This document shows positions 1-7,225 of a stretch of 45,476 nt of DNA, in pieces. The translations under genes and the position numbers were made by a program. Below the pieces are notes generated by a model. It saw only the letters and a list, made by a program, of their open reading frames with translations, was not told where the DNA came from and ran no database searches. Position 1 is the first letter of the stretch; each line of letters starts with the position of its first letter. The DNA comes from Candidatus Rifleibacteriota bacterium (GTDB taxonomy: Bacteria > Muiribacteriota > Ozemobacteria > Ozemobacterales > Ozemobacteraceae): contig JAFPZP010000051.1 of NCBI GenBank assembly GCA_017417215.1, positions 1 to 45,476 of the forward strand, given 5' to 3'.

Positions 1-78
1 ATTAGTATTAGTATCAGTATTAGTATTGGTATTGGTACCAGTTTCTGTTCCTGTATTGGTATCAGTGTTTGTATCAGT
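1..78. repeat. Short tandem repeat encoding a Thr/Asn/Asp linker
   Basis: Degenerate hexanucleotide repetition (ATTAGT/ATCAGT/ATTGGT) encodes alternating Thr with Asn, Asp or Gly in the minus-strand gene. A second, shorter tract of the same kind lies at about 670-735. Such linkers usually separate domains of exported proteins and are prone to length change by slippage. Confidence 0.75.
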
Positions 79-1551
79 TGAACTTCCACTACCACCTAAT
101 ACATTTTGTTTTATAAAGCTAGATTTAGCCGATTTTAAAGTTCCAAGGTATGTCGGATCTATATAATACAAAACGGTTGATTCAACAATATCTGTTTTGG
201 CTTCTTTATTAGTGACAGAAGAATCTATTGTTTCACGCCATTTGGTCAACAGACTTCCATGATAATAAAGATAGCATTTTGTCATTTCTCTAATTAATAT
301 TTCTTTAAATCTCTTTTTGCGTCCTTCTTCATCTAAATTAACAAAAGAAGGAGAATACCAGGAATTGTTTGTTACAAATACATAACCTTCAGATGCAAAT
401 GCATCATTGGTATCTGTTGTCGGCATATAGTTGATACCTACAGTGCATGTTGTAAAAGATTTTGGAAGTTCAGCAAACAATTCTTTTATAGCTGTTTTCA
501 TGCCTTCCGGCATAGTTCTTTTTGATTCTTCCAAGCCTTCTCCGCCAGTATTTAACTGAGAAACAACAGGCAAATAATCCCCATCCGGAATAGCAGGTAT
601 ATCGTCTCTATCACTAACGCTAGGATTATTATCTGGTTCGTCTCCAGGATCAGTGCCTGGGTCAGTGCTTGTAGATGTTCCAGTATTAGTATCAGTATCT
701 GTAACAGTTATAGTACTTGTATCAATACTTGTATCATCCCCAAAATCTGGTTCTACATAATCTCCAGAATGCCCATCACCGCCAGAAGTCTGGCCTAACC
801 CATCAAGATACTTATCTGTCCAACCATCTACCGTATTTCCATCGAAAATGTGTTCTTTTACGAATTCATATCTTTCTGGATATTTACTTTTCAAACCAGC
901 AGCATCTGTACAATAACGCTGCACTGCAAAAGCCAAATCTACCCAAAGGTGATTTTTACCAGGCGCTACTACCATGAAGTTTTCATCGCCTATACTGAAT
1001 ATCTTTGTTGAAAAAGAAGGATTTGCAGCATAAATAGCCTGATAAGACTGCATAAGGTCACTTCTGCCGTATCCATCAGTATTTTCTGAAATAAAAGAGT
1101 AAGTCATACCTCTAACAAGCATGGATTTAAAACGATTAACATAATCAGCATGGGATGGAGAGGAGTTATATTTCTTCTTAAATTGATTCAAATAGACTGC
1201 AGGAGCACTAAAAGCTCCGTATCCGACTTGAATCATGCCAAATTCTTCATTATAGCCATTATATTTAATTTCGAACAGTTCATTACTGGAATCCATTTTA
1301 ACAGCTTTTGTGCATTGAACAAAGCTTGGAGGCAAATCTTTAAAGACTTCAATCATGGATTTCAAGTATAATTCTGACCATTCGTATCCATAAGAGGTAT
1401 CCTGGTCATATACACTTATTCCATAAGTGTTATATATAGCTTCTTTCAAAGCCTTCTTCAATTCACTGTTACCACCAGCGAAAGCAGTCAATGAAAAAGC
1501 CAGAACAAAAAACAAAACACAATAAATTATTCTATTCTTATTTGATTTCAT
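1..1551 (-). CDS. Secreted protein with two degenerate metallopeptidase-like domains (C-terminus beyond window)
   Basis: The frame is open from an ATG at 1551 to the left edge (517 codons, no stop seen), so the C-terminus is missing. Residues 1-25 are a signal peptide ending in LTAFA. Residues ~30-240 form one domain. A Thr/Asp/Pro-rich linker follows (~270-310), then a shorter related domain (~340-470) and a second (T-D/N-T)n tract. The two domains share a pattern: 'FKDLPPSFVQCT' against 'FAELPKSFTTCT', and 'FKSMLVRGMTYSF' against 'FKEILIREMTKCY'. The second motif sits where lethal-factor-like zincins carry HExxH, and 'LKSKYPERYEFVKEHIF' resembles the end of such domains. The histidines are absent, so I infer a catalytically dead or repurposed fold. 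It follows the kinase gene after 60 bp on the same strand. The function is unknown. The open frame is secure; the fold is a guess. Confidence 0.8.
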   Translation of the reverse strand, partial: MKSNKNRIIYCVLFFVLAFSLTAFAGGNSELKKALKEAIYNTYGISVYDQDTSYGYEWSELYLKSMIEVFKDLPPSFVQCTKAVKMDSSNELFEIKYNGYNEEFGMIQVGYGAFSAPAVYLNQFKKKYNSSPSHADYVNRFKSMLVRGMTYSFISENTDGYGRSDLMQSYQAIYAANPSFSTKIFSIGDENFMVVAPGKNHLWVDLAFAVQRYCTDAAGLKSKYPERYEFVKEHIFDGNTVDGWTDKYLDGLGQTSGGDGHSGDYVEPDFGDDTSIDTSTITVTDTDTNTGTSTSTDPGTDPGDEPDNNPSVSDRDDIPAIPDGDYLPVVSQLNTGGEGLEESKRTMPEGMKTAIKELFAELPKSFTTCTVGINYMPTTDTNDAFASEGYVFVTNNSWYSPSFVNLDEEGRKKRFKEILIREMTKCYLYYHGSLLTKWRETIDSSVTNKEAKTDIVESTVLYYIDPTYLGTLKSAKSSFIKQNVLGGSGSSTDTNTDTNTGTETGTNTNTNTDTNTN

Positions 1552-1611
1552 ACCTATAATTATATAAAGATAATAAAAAAATGTATAGGTCTTTTAGCAA
1601 AATACAACTTT

Positions 1612-3282
1612 TTAATCAGAATCTAATGGGAAATCAATTGTTGCCAACAATCCTCCTTCAGGACGATTAGACATCTTTATATTTCCTTTATGAAGTTTTA
1701 TGGCTCTTAAAGCAATAGAAAGACCTAAGCCAATACCACCCTTCTGTGGATTTCTATCGGGATTAATACAATAGAAAGGAGTAAAAATTTTATCAATTTC
1801 ATCCTCTGGAACACCTGGTCCCCGGTCAGCAATCTTTACTACAGCTTTATTTTCGATTTTTTCTAAGGAAACATCAACAACAGATTTTTCTGGCGTATAT
1901 CTCAAAGCATTTCTTATAACGTTTTCAAAAGCTCTCTCAATAAGAGCAGAATTACCCTTTATAGTTACATTATTCTTTATTTCAAGATTAACACCCTTGT
2001 GGTCAGAGTTTCCTTCAAATTCAGCATCAGCACAAACAGCTTCCAATGCTTTTTCTAACTCTACATCTTCATCAGAGCTTTCAATTTGCTTAATTTCAAG
2101 CTTAGAAAACTGCAAAAGCTCAGAGATTAAAGCATTCATTCTATTAACATCTTTTTCTAATCGTTCAACCAATGGCTTTTCAGAATCTCTGACCTTCATT
2201 TGCAAAAGTTCAATACCTACTTGCATTCTAGCTAATGGAGAACGTAATTCGTGAGAGATATCGTTAAACAAACGTTTCTGGCTATTAATACCTGCTTCTA
2301 ATCGTTCTGCCATATTGTTGAAATCAGAGGCTAAATCACCTATTTCATCATATCTATCCATAGACTTTTTGGTAATTTTATGAGAAAAATCACCCTTCGC
2401 AAATTTTCGACTTGCTTCCTGTAATTCAATAATAGGCTTAGCAAGATATCTAGCCATAATAAAGCAAAGAACAGCACAAACTATCAAAAGTAAAGGCAAT
2501 ACATTTTTTGCTCTATAAATAAACCAATACTTATTTTGTACTGGAACATCTCTTGGAATATGAATTATAGCAATATACTTTTTACCGTTATCGGATAACA
2601 ACTGGCAACCAAAAAAGATTTCTTTATCAATAAAGAAAACGTTTGTTCCCTCTTTATTAAGTAAACTCTTAGCGAAAGTATTTACTTTATCTATGTTTTC
2701 CCTATAAAAAGTATTAAAATACTTTCTATAGAGATGATTTTGCGGAGGTTTAACTTCAATAGTATTTGGTTTTGACGGAATCTTACTGTATTTGTCTTCT
2801 AGGCGAGGTCTTGGTAATTTTTCTGGTTTTGGAGGAACATTACCATCTTTAGGATATAAATTATCCTTAAAAGGATAAAAACCATTCCGATCTATTTCTG
2901 GTTCAAATAACCGATTATCAGTATTGTTTTTTCGATTACCATCAAAAAGGATTTCAATATTTTCGTTATAAAGCCATAGATTTCCTGGCCCTCTAAACCT
3001 TGTGGAATCTAAGTTACCCTGCTTTTCATAGGTCTCAACCATTAACTGGCCATTGTTTTGTAATATTTTAGTGGCTATATTCCGGAATTCTTCTCTAGCA
3101 GGCTTGATATAAAAATAATAGCTATATACAAAAACAAAAACAGAATTAATCAAAGTAATCAGGATAAACCATCCGAAACATTTAACAAAGAGTTTTGAAC
3201 CATAAAAAGTGGCAAATCTCTTTGTTAATTGTTGACTATCTGTAATTATATCTTCTTTCTGTTCAGTTTTCTGGTTTGACAT
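1612..3282 (-). CDS. CpxA-like sensor histidine kinase
   Basis: Membrane sensor kinase, autophosphorylating on His and passing phosphate to the regulator encoded just upstream. Counting from the ATG at 3282, there is a TM helix at ~37-58, a ~200-residue periplasmic domain with a proline-rich middle (PPKPEKLPRPR), TM2 at ~262-281 and a HAMP linker. The HisKA box 'NDISHELRSPLARM' has His at ~344, and the HATPase has N and G boxes (IRNALRYTP; DRGPGVPEDE; GGIGLGLSIA). The H box and HAMP wording are close to E. coli CpxA. An in-frame TTG at 3294 could add four residues; I prefer the ATG. It overlaps the regulator's 3' end by 20 bp, so the two are probably co-transcribed and coupled. The ligand is unknown, but the divergent Spy/CpxP-like gene argues for envelope or metal stress. 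Confidence 0.93.
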   Translation of the reverse strand: MSNQKTEQKEDIITDSQQLTKRFATFYGSKLFVKCFGWFILITLINSVFVFVYSYYFYIKPAREEFRNIATKILQNNGQLMVETYEKQGNLDSTRFRGPGNLWLYNENIEILFDGNRKNNTDNRLFEPEIDRNGFYPFKDNLYPKDGNVPPKPEKLPRPRLEDKYSKIPSKPNTIEVKPPQNHLYRKYFNTFYRENIDKVNTFAKSLLNKEGTNVFFIDKEIFFGCQLLSDNGKKYIAIIHIPRDVPVQNKYWFIYRAKNVLPLLLIVCAVLCFIMARYLAKPIIELQEASRKFAKGDFSHKITKKSMDRYDEIGDLASDFNNMAERLEAGINSQKRLFNDISHELRSPLARMQVGIELLQMKVRDSEKPLVERLEKDVNRMNALISELLQFSKLEIKQIESSDEDVELEKALEAVCADAEFEGNSDHKGVNLEIKNNVTIKGNSALIERAFENVIRNALRYTPEKSVVDVSLEKIENKAVVKIADRGPGVPEDEIDKIFTPFYCINPDRNPQKGGIGLGLSIALRAIKLHKGNIKMSNRPEGGLLATIDFPLDSD

Positions 3283-3958
3283 ATAAATAACCAATACCGC
3301 GAATAGTCTTGATTAAATCGGCGCCGTTCTGATTTTTCCCAAGTTTTTTTCTTAAATTACTCATATGAACGTCTAGACTACGATCGTCATAAGTAAGACG
3401 TCTTCCCAATACTTTAAAAGCCAAATCCTGTCTTTCTACAACAGTTCCAGCACATCTCATCAAATATTCAAGAATGCTGAATTCAACTTCAGTAAGAGGA
3501 AGCAATTGACCATCTTTTGTTGCTTCTTTAACACTGGAGTTAATGCCTACTCCATTGAGTTCAATTTTAATGTTTTCGTTATTCTTAGAAAGAGATGAAT
3601 CAGATCTTCTAAAAACAGCTTTAATTCTAGCAACTAATTCTCTTGGAGAAAAAGGTTTTGGAATATAATCATCAGCCCCTAGTTCTAAACCAAGAACCCT
3701 ATCAATTTCATCACCTTTAGCGGTTAACATTATAACTGGAATTTTAGAAAAACTGCGGATTTCTTTCAGAACATCAATTCCATTCATTCCAGGAAGCATA
3801 ATATCGAGAATAACTAAATCAATGCCATCATTTTTTAGTAATTCTAATGCTTTCTTCCCATCATGTACACATTCTGAAGTAAGATCTTCTGCAGAAAAGT
3901 ATTCCTGTAAAAGCTCACAGAGTTCGGTATCATCATCTACTATTAATATATGTTTCAT
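3263..3958 (-). CDS. CpxR-like OmpR-family response regulator
   Basis: Two-domain DNA-binding response regulator of 231 aa, the usual CpxR length. The receiver domain begins MKHILIVDDD. The phospho-acceptor Asp lies in 'LVILDIMLPGMNG', the switch Thr in 'PVIMLTAKG', and the Lys in 'DDYIPKPFSPRELVARI'. The C-terminal winged helix ends in 'IKTIRGIGYLYV', typical of the OmpR/PhoB class. The stretch 'EIDRVLGLELGADDY' is strikingly CpxR-like. The start is the ATG at 3958, preceded by AGGAG six bases upstream; an in-frame TTG at 3973 is less likely. The gene is first in the regulator-kinase pair and is divergent from the Spy/CpxP-like gene across a ~200-bp control region holding inverted repeats that could be its operator. 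Confidence 0.95.
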   Translation of the reverse strand: MKHILIVDDDTELCELLQEYFSAEDLTSECVHDGKKALELLKNDGIDLVILDIMLPGMNGIDVLKEIRSFSKIPVIMLTAKGDEIDRVLGLELGADDYIPKPFSPRELVARIKAVFRRSDSSLSKNNENIKIELNGVGINSSVKEATKDGQLLPLTEVEFSILEYLMRCAGTVVERQDLAFKVLGRRLTYDDRSLDVHMSNLRKKLGKNQNGADLIKTIRGIGYLYVKPEN

Positions 3959-4028
3959 CTTTTCTCCTGCCAAAAGTACTATCTATATAAATATAAGACT
4001 TTAATAGCATTAAAACAATTCTTAGAAA

Positions 4029-4087
4029 TCTTAACATTTGTAAAGAAAAAATACAGATTAAGAAACAACCTCTTTACAATCTTAACA
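4029..4087. promoter_or_regulatory. Candidate operator: paired inverted and direct repeats between cpxR-like and cpxP-like genes
   Basis: TTGTAAAGA (4038-4046) is perfectly inverted as TCTTTACAA (4071-4079). Each half carries a copy of TCTTAACA (4029-4036 and 4080-4087). E. coli CpxR recognises GTAAA-type repeats, and GTAAAG is present in both halves. The position, just upstream of the plus-strand promoter and inside the divergent region, suits autoregulation by the neighbouring regulator. This is inference from sequence symmetry only. Confidence 0.45.
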
Positions 4088-4096
4088 GTAATAGAA

Positions 4097-4125
4097 TTGC
4101 ATTCTTTTTATAATAAAATTATACT
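4097..4125 (+). promoter_or_regulatory. Possible sigma-70-type promoter for the Met-rich Spy/CpxP-like gene
   Basis: TTGCAT (4097-4102), a 17-bp spacer and TATACT (4120-4125), 34 bp before the ATG at 4160. The -35 is poor and the -10 good, the pattern expected of an activator-dependent promoter. The inverted-repeat operator candidate lies immediately upstream. Confidence 0.45.
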
Positions 4126-4159
4126 TAAGTTGTAGGAAAAAATTTTTTGGAGGTTTTTG

Positions 4160-5428
4160 ATGAAAAAATTATTAAGTATAATTACAGCTTTAATTTGTTC
4201 CTTTGGAATACAAAGTTCAGTTATTGCTCAGGAAGCACCCAAACAACCCATTGATCCCAAAATAAAACAACAGGAAGCAATCCCACAGGATGCAAAATTA
4301 ATAAAACCTGTAAAAGATCACAAACCATGTCCTCCAAAAAGAACGCCTCGAAAGATAAGAAAAGCTTTTGAATTTTTTAAATTTGCTGATGAACTTCAGT
4401 TAACCGATGATCAAATAATAAAACTTAGAGCATTCTACAAGAAATATTATTCTGAAGAAGCCAAGAAAAAAGAAGTTCCAGAAGCTCCCAAAGCTTTAGA
4501 TTTCTATGAAATGAATGAACAGCAAATACTCAAATATGCTGATGATGAAGTAGCAAAAATCAGAAACAGATTAATGAAAAAGCTTCAAAAAATCATAGAA
4601 ATTAAAAAGATACTAACCCAGGAACAGCTTGAAAAAATAAGAAAAGAATGTGAAGCAGACAGAAAGTCAGATAAACCTCAAGACGCTAAGAAACAAGCTG
4701 GTAATCATCACAAACACTTTCAGAATTTTTCACATCAACCAGGGATGATGATGCCTTTCATGAATCCAATGTTTCCACCACAACCTGGCATGATGGGACC
4801 TATGATGAATCCAATGTTCCCACCAAGACCTGGTATGATGGGTCCTCAGATGCATCCAATGTTCCAACCACATTCTAGTTTTATGCCTCCGATGAACCCA
4901 ATGTGCCCCAAAATGAAACATGGCATGAAACCTGGTAAGATGGGTTCACAGATGAATCCAATGTTCTCACCAAGACCTGGTATGATGGGTTCTCAGATGT
5001 GCCCGATGGGTCAGCCACAATTTAACATGATGCCTCCAACGAACCCAATGGGTCCAAAAATGAAACATGGCATGAAACCTGGTAAGATGGGTCCGAAAAT
5101 GAATCCAATGTTTCCACCAAGACCCGGTATGATGGGTCCTCAGATGTGCCCGATGGGCCAACCACAATTCAATATGATGCCTCCTATGAACCCAATGGGT
5201 CCACAGTTTAATATGATGCCTCCTTTTTATGGAAGCCAGAATTGTTGTCCTTTTTCAAAAAATCAACCAAATTTTGGGAAAAATCAATTCAAAGAAAGAC
5301 TCCCATTATTTGAACATTTAATGAAATTATTTAGTTGCAAAAACGACAAAGATTCTGATATAATACACAAAGATAAGATGAATAAGGGGTTACCCCAAAA
5401 AGATAAGAATATTCCAGAGAGGAAATAA
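4160..5428 (+). CDS. Spy/CpxP-like periplasmic protein with Met/Pro/His/Cys-rich repeat domain
   Basis: Secreted 422-aa protein. Residues 1-23 are a signal peptide (ending SSVIA). Residues ~60-165 are charged and helical and hold two LTxxQ motifs, LTDDQ (81-85) and LTQEQ (152-156), the hallmark of the Spy/CpxP/CnrX/ZraP group. Those proteins are periplasmic chaperones or metal-responsive partners of two-component systems. Residues ~195-356 are a low-complexity domain built from units such as 'MNPMFPPRPGMMG' and 'MKHGMKPGKMG', with added His and Cys (CPMG, NCCPF). Met-rich motifs of this kind bind Cu(I)/Ag(I) in other periplasmic proteins. The start is the ATG with TTGGAGG seven bases upstream. 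It is divergent from the CpxR/CpxA-like pair, as cpxP is in enterobacteria. The repeat domain is not a feature I know of in CpxP. The family call is good; metal binding is inferred. Confidence 0.82.
   Translation: MKKLLSIITALICSFGIQSSVIAQEAPKQPIDPKIKQQEAIPQDAKLIKPVKDHKPCPPKRTPRKIRKAFEFFKFADELQLTDDQIIKLRAFYKKYYSEEAKKKEVPEAPKALDFYEMNEQQILKYADDEVAKIRNRLMKKLQKIIEIKKILTQEQLEKIRKECEADRKSDKPQDAKKQAGNHHKHFQNFSHQPGMMMPFMNPMFPPQPGMMGPMMNPMFPPRPGMMGPQMHPMFQPHSSFMPPMNPMCPKMKHGMKPGKMGSQMNPMFSPRPGMMGSQMCPMGQPQFNMMPPTNPMGPKMKHGMKPGKMGPKMNPMFPPRPGMMGPQMCPMGQPQFNMMPPMNPMGPQFNMMPPFYGSQNCCPFSKNQPNFGKNQFKERLPLFEHLMKLFSCKNDKDSDIIHKDKMNKGLPQKDKNIPERK
4895..5188 (+). repeat. 147-bp tandem duplication inside the Met-rich domain
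   Basis: Two adjacent 147-bp copies (4895-5041 and 5042-5188) are nearly identical and encode 49-residue units, each containing MKHGMKPGKMG, MNPMF, RPGMMG and MCPMGQPQFNMM. Shorter 39-45 bp units flank them. The in-frame duplication shows that this domain grows by recombination or slippage. Confidence 0.9.
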
Positions 5429-5553
5429 ACTATTTTCTCTTTATTAAACCTAGAAGATAAGAATTAAACTCTAACGTTGTTCTTATCGCTAATAAACGAT
5501 GAATCCTCTGATATGTTCAGATGATTTCATAACTCACAACTAACCTCAGCTTC

Positions 5554-5586
5554 GCAGCCCATTTTTACATGGGCTGCCTTTTTTTT
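5554..5586 (+). terminator. Rho-independent terminator
   Basis: A 9-bp perfect stem, GCAGCCCAT/ATGGGCTGC, with a 6-base loop is followed directly by C and a run of nine T. It ends transcription of the Spy/CpxP-like gene. The 125 bp between that gene and the hairpin hold no convincing ORF. Confidence 0.92.
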
Positions 5587-5653
5587 ATACTCAATTTCTT
5601 CAGACAACCAAATTAAATAAAAAAATAGATGATTTTCTAATAATAGTTTTGTT

Positions 5654-5683
5654 TTTACAATTTCTAGATTTATAAGTTATAAT
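5654..5683 (+). promoter_or_regulatory. Sigma-70-type promoter
   Basis: TTTACA (5654-5659), an 18-bp spacer and a perfect TATAAT (5678-5683), 33 bp before the start codon of the TPR membrane protein. Confidence 0.6.
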
Positions 5684-5715
5684 CAAATATCTATTTCTGA
5701 AAGCTTATTCAAACA

Positions 5716-6801
5716 ATGCCGAACAATACAGATGAATCTCAGGTAAAACTTTTAATAAATAAAGCAAATGTTGAATTAGAAGCTCATAATTATAAAAAAT
5801 CAAAAAAGACTTGCTACCAAGCTTTAAAATTAGATTCCAATAATCCTAACATTTATTTAATACTTTTATTAGCGCAAAATAAAGTAACTGAAATAGAAGA
5901 TTTAAAAAACTGCAAAATCGATTATGAATCAGAAAGCTATAAAAATCTAAGACGCTACGCAGGAAAAGATTTACACGAAAAATTAAACCAATACTTATCT
6001 GATAAAGAAAAATACGAAAATATTATAAATCCTAATAATTATAAATCATCTCGCTTAATCAAAAGATTTAAAACAGGTGTTATAGAACCAGTGATTAAGT
6101 TTCTAAAATCTTTTTGGGAAAAACCTAATCAGGAAAAAGCTATTCAGAAAAAACAACCAAAGCCCCTAAAACAGCAGGAACAGAGCAAATCTAACTTTTT
6201 GACATTATTACCAAATATAATAATAGATTTTTATTCAGATAAAAGAGAAGGCATTGAGTATTATGATATTACTAACTTATCAAAGTTTCACAGCAAAGTA
6301 GAAAGATACAATAATTCACAAAAAGATTATAAAGATTTATTAAATCAATTGTCATCTAAAGAAACCGTAAATTCAGCTTCAACTTATATATATATAATTA
6401 TATTATCTCTTCAATTGTTTATTCTGTATGGCGCTCTAGGTGTCTTTTATACCGATAAAAATTATATTGGTTTATTATGCGCTATATTAATTGATCTTTT
6501 GTTATTTTCTATCATTAAGAAAAATTATTTGAGAATTCTTAAATTAAAGGAAATAAAGAACACATCGGTTGTTTTAAATTCTTTAAAAAGTCTAATTTGT
6601 TTTGTATTATCTGTTGTATTGCTTTTTACAAACTATTATTTATACTTTAAATCATTTAGCAATTTGTTTGAGAATTTTTATCTTAAAGGCTTATTATTTG
6701 GAATTACAGGTTCTTTGGTAGTTAATTATCTGTATATTCAAATATACTCTTATCTAAGATATTTTAATGTTGTTAGATTACATAAAAAATTATCAAGATA
6801 A
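5716..6801 (+). CDS. TPR-containing membrane protein of unknown function
   Basis: 361 aa from an ATG with only a weak GAAAG upstream. Residues ~5-50 fit one and a half TPR units (INKANVELEAHNYKKSKKTC, then QALKLDSNNPNIY). A lysine-rich cytoplasmic linker follows (~110-160). The C-terminal half has four hydrophobic segments: ~222-245, ~250-268, ~290-312 and ~325-348. There is no signal peptide, so the TPR part should be cytosolic and the C-terminal half in the inner membrane. Base composition is even more A+T-rich than the neighbours. The gene is monocistronic, between a terminator and a repeat-filled gap. I do not recognise the family; a protein-docking role is all the TPR suggests. Confidence 0.8.
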   Translation: MPNNTDESQVKLLINKANVELEAHNYKKSKKTCYQALKLDSNNPNIYLILLLAQNKVTEIEDLKNCKIDYESESYKNLRRYAGKDLHEKLNQYLSDKEKYENIINPNNYKSSRLIKRFKTGVIEPVIKFLKSFWEKPNQEKAIQKKQPKPLKQQEQSKSNFLTLLPNIIIDFYSDKREGIEYYDITNLSKFHSKVERYNNSQKDYKDLLNQLSSKETVNSASTYIYIIILSLQLFILYGALGVFYTDKNYIGLLCAILIDLLLFSIIKKNYLRILKLKEIKNTSVVLNSLKSLICFVLSVVLLFTNYYLYFKSFSNLFENFYLKGLLFGITGSLVVNYLYIQIYSYLRYFNVVRLHKKLSR

Positions 6802-6882
6802 CTAATTACATTTTCAGATATGTAGCGTCTTTCAAACGCTGTCCGAAAACTAGAAATTCGATAAAAATCAGTATTTATTTGT

Positions 6883-6961
6883 AGCCTACCCATTGTCATA
6901 AACGTATAGCTTTCAGGGCTAAAGCCCATACGCTATACTTTTTATGACAAATGTGTAGGCT
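6883..6961 (+). repeat. Long palindromic hairpin repeat, copy 1 of 2
   Basis: An imperfect ~30-bp stem: AGCCTAC, CATT, GTCATAAA and GTATAGC pair with GCTATAC, TTTATGAC, AATG and GTAGGCT. An inner GGGC/GCCC stem-loop sits at the tip and a TTTTC tail follows. A second copy in reverse orientation lies at 40027-40105. Outer-stem bases change in a compensating way between copies (AGCC/GGCT here, AGTC/GACT there). In this gap it could also act as a terminator for the upstream gene. Confidence 0.85.
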
Positions 6962-6977
6962 TTTCTTATCTCTCGAT

Positions 6978-7029
6978 TCTTTTAAAAGCTAACAATAGCT
7001 TGCTTAACCTTATTCTACTCCGCGGTCTC
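6978..7029 (+). repeat. Dispersed repeat module ending in CCGCGGTCTC, copy 1 of 2
   Basis: About 50 bp, with cores TTTAAAAGC, TTGCTT, AACCTTATTCT and CTCCGCGGTCTC, recur in reverse orientation at 40228-40279. The rest of the gap 6802-7225 holds a small hairpin (AGCGT/ACGCT near 6824-6840), A+T-rich sequence and the aspS promoter. I see no gene in it. Confidence 0.75.
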
Positions 7030-7127
7030 AGAAAGAGGCATAGCAATTTATAAAAAACCTTATTAATAAAAGAAAAAGTTTACGTTTGCCCTGTGGTTTT
7101 CTCCAACCTCTTGAAGTTTTTTTTGTG

Positions 7128-7155
7128 TTGAGGTAGAATTTCTCGACTTTATAAC
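7128..7155 (+). promoter_or_regulatory. Probable aspS promoter
   Basis: TTGAGG (7128-7133), a 16-bp spacer and TATAAC (7150-7155). No T-box signature (no TGGNACC antiterminator element) was found in the leader, so tRNA-sensing regulation is not supported. Confidence 0.4.
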
Positions 7156-7225
7156 ATAGTTAGTTAAGCTATAAATGTATTTGTAGCTTTTAGATTGTTA
7201 ATCTTAACAAACAAGGAACACGCAA

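Noticed and set aside
717..1371. Plus-strand ORFs of 86 and 73 codons at the left end
   Set aside because: They lie antisense to the long open minus-strand frame that has a signal peptide and coherent domains; no start signals.
4730..5167. Two His/Trp-rich minus-strand ORFs (63 and 66 codons) opposite the Met-rich repeats
   Set aside because: They are the antisense reading of the Met/Pro repeat codons; no ribosome site, and composition follows directly from the repeat.
7040..7225. T-box leader upstream of aspS
   Set aside because: A C/T-rich leader with a small CCTC/GAGG pairing is present, but no T-box sequence, specifier loop or terminator/antiterminator pair was found.
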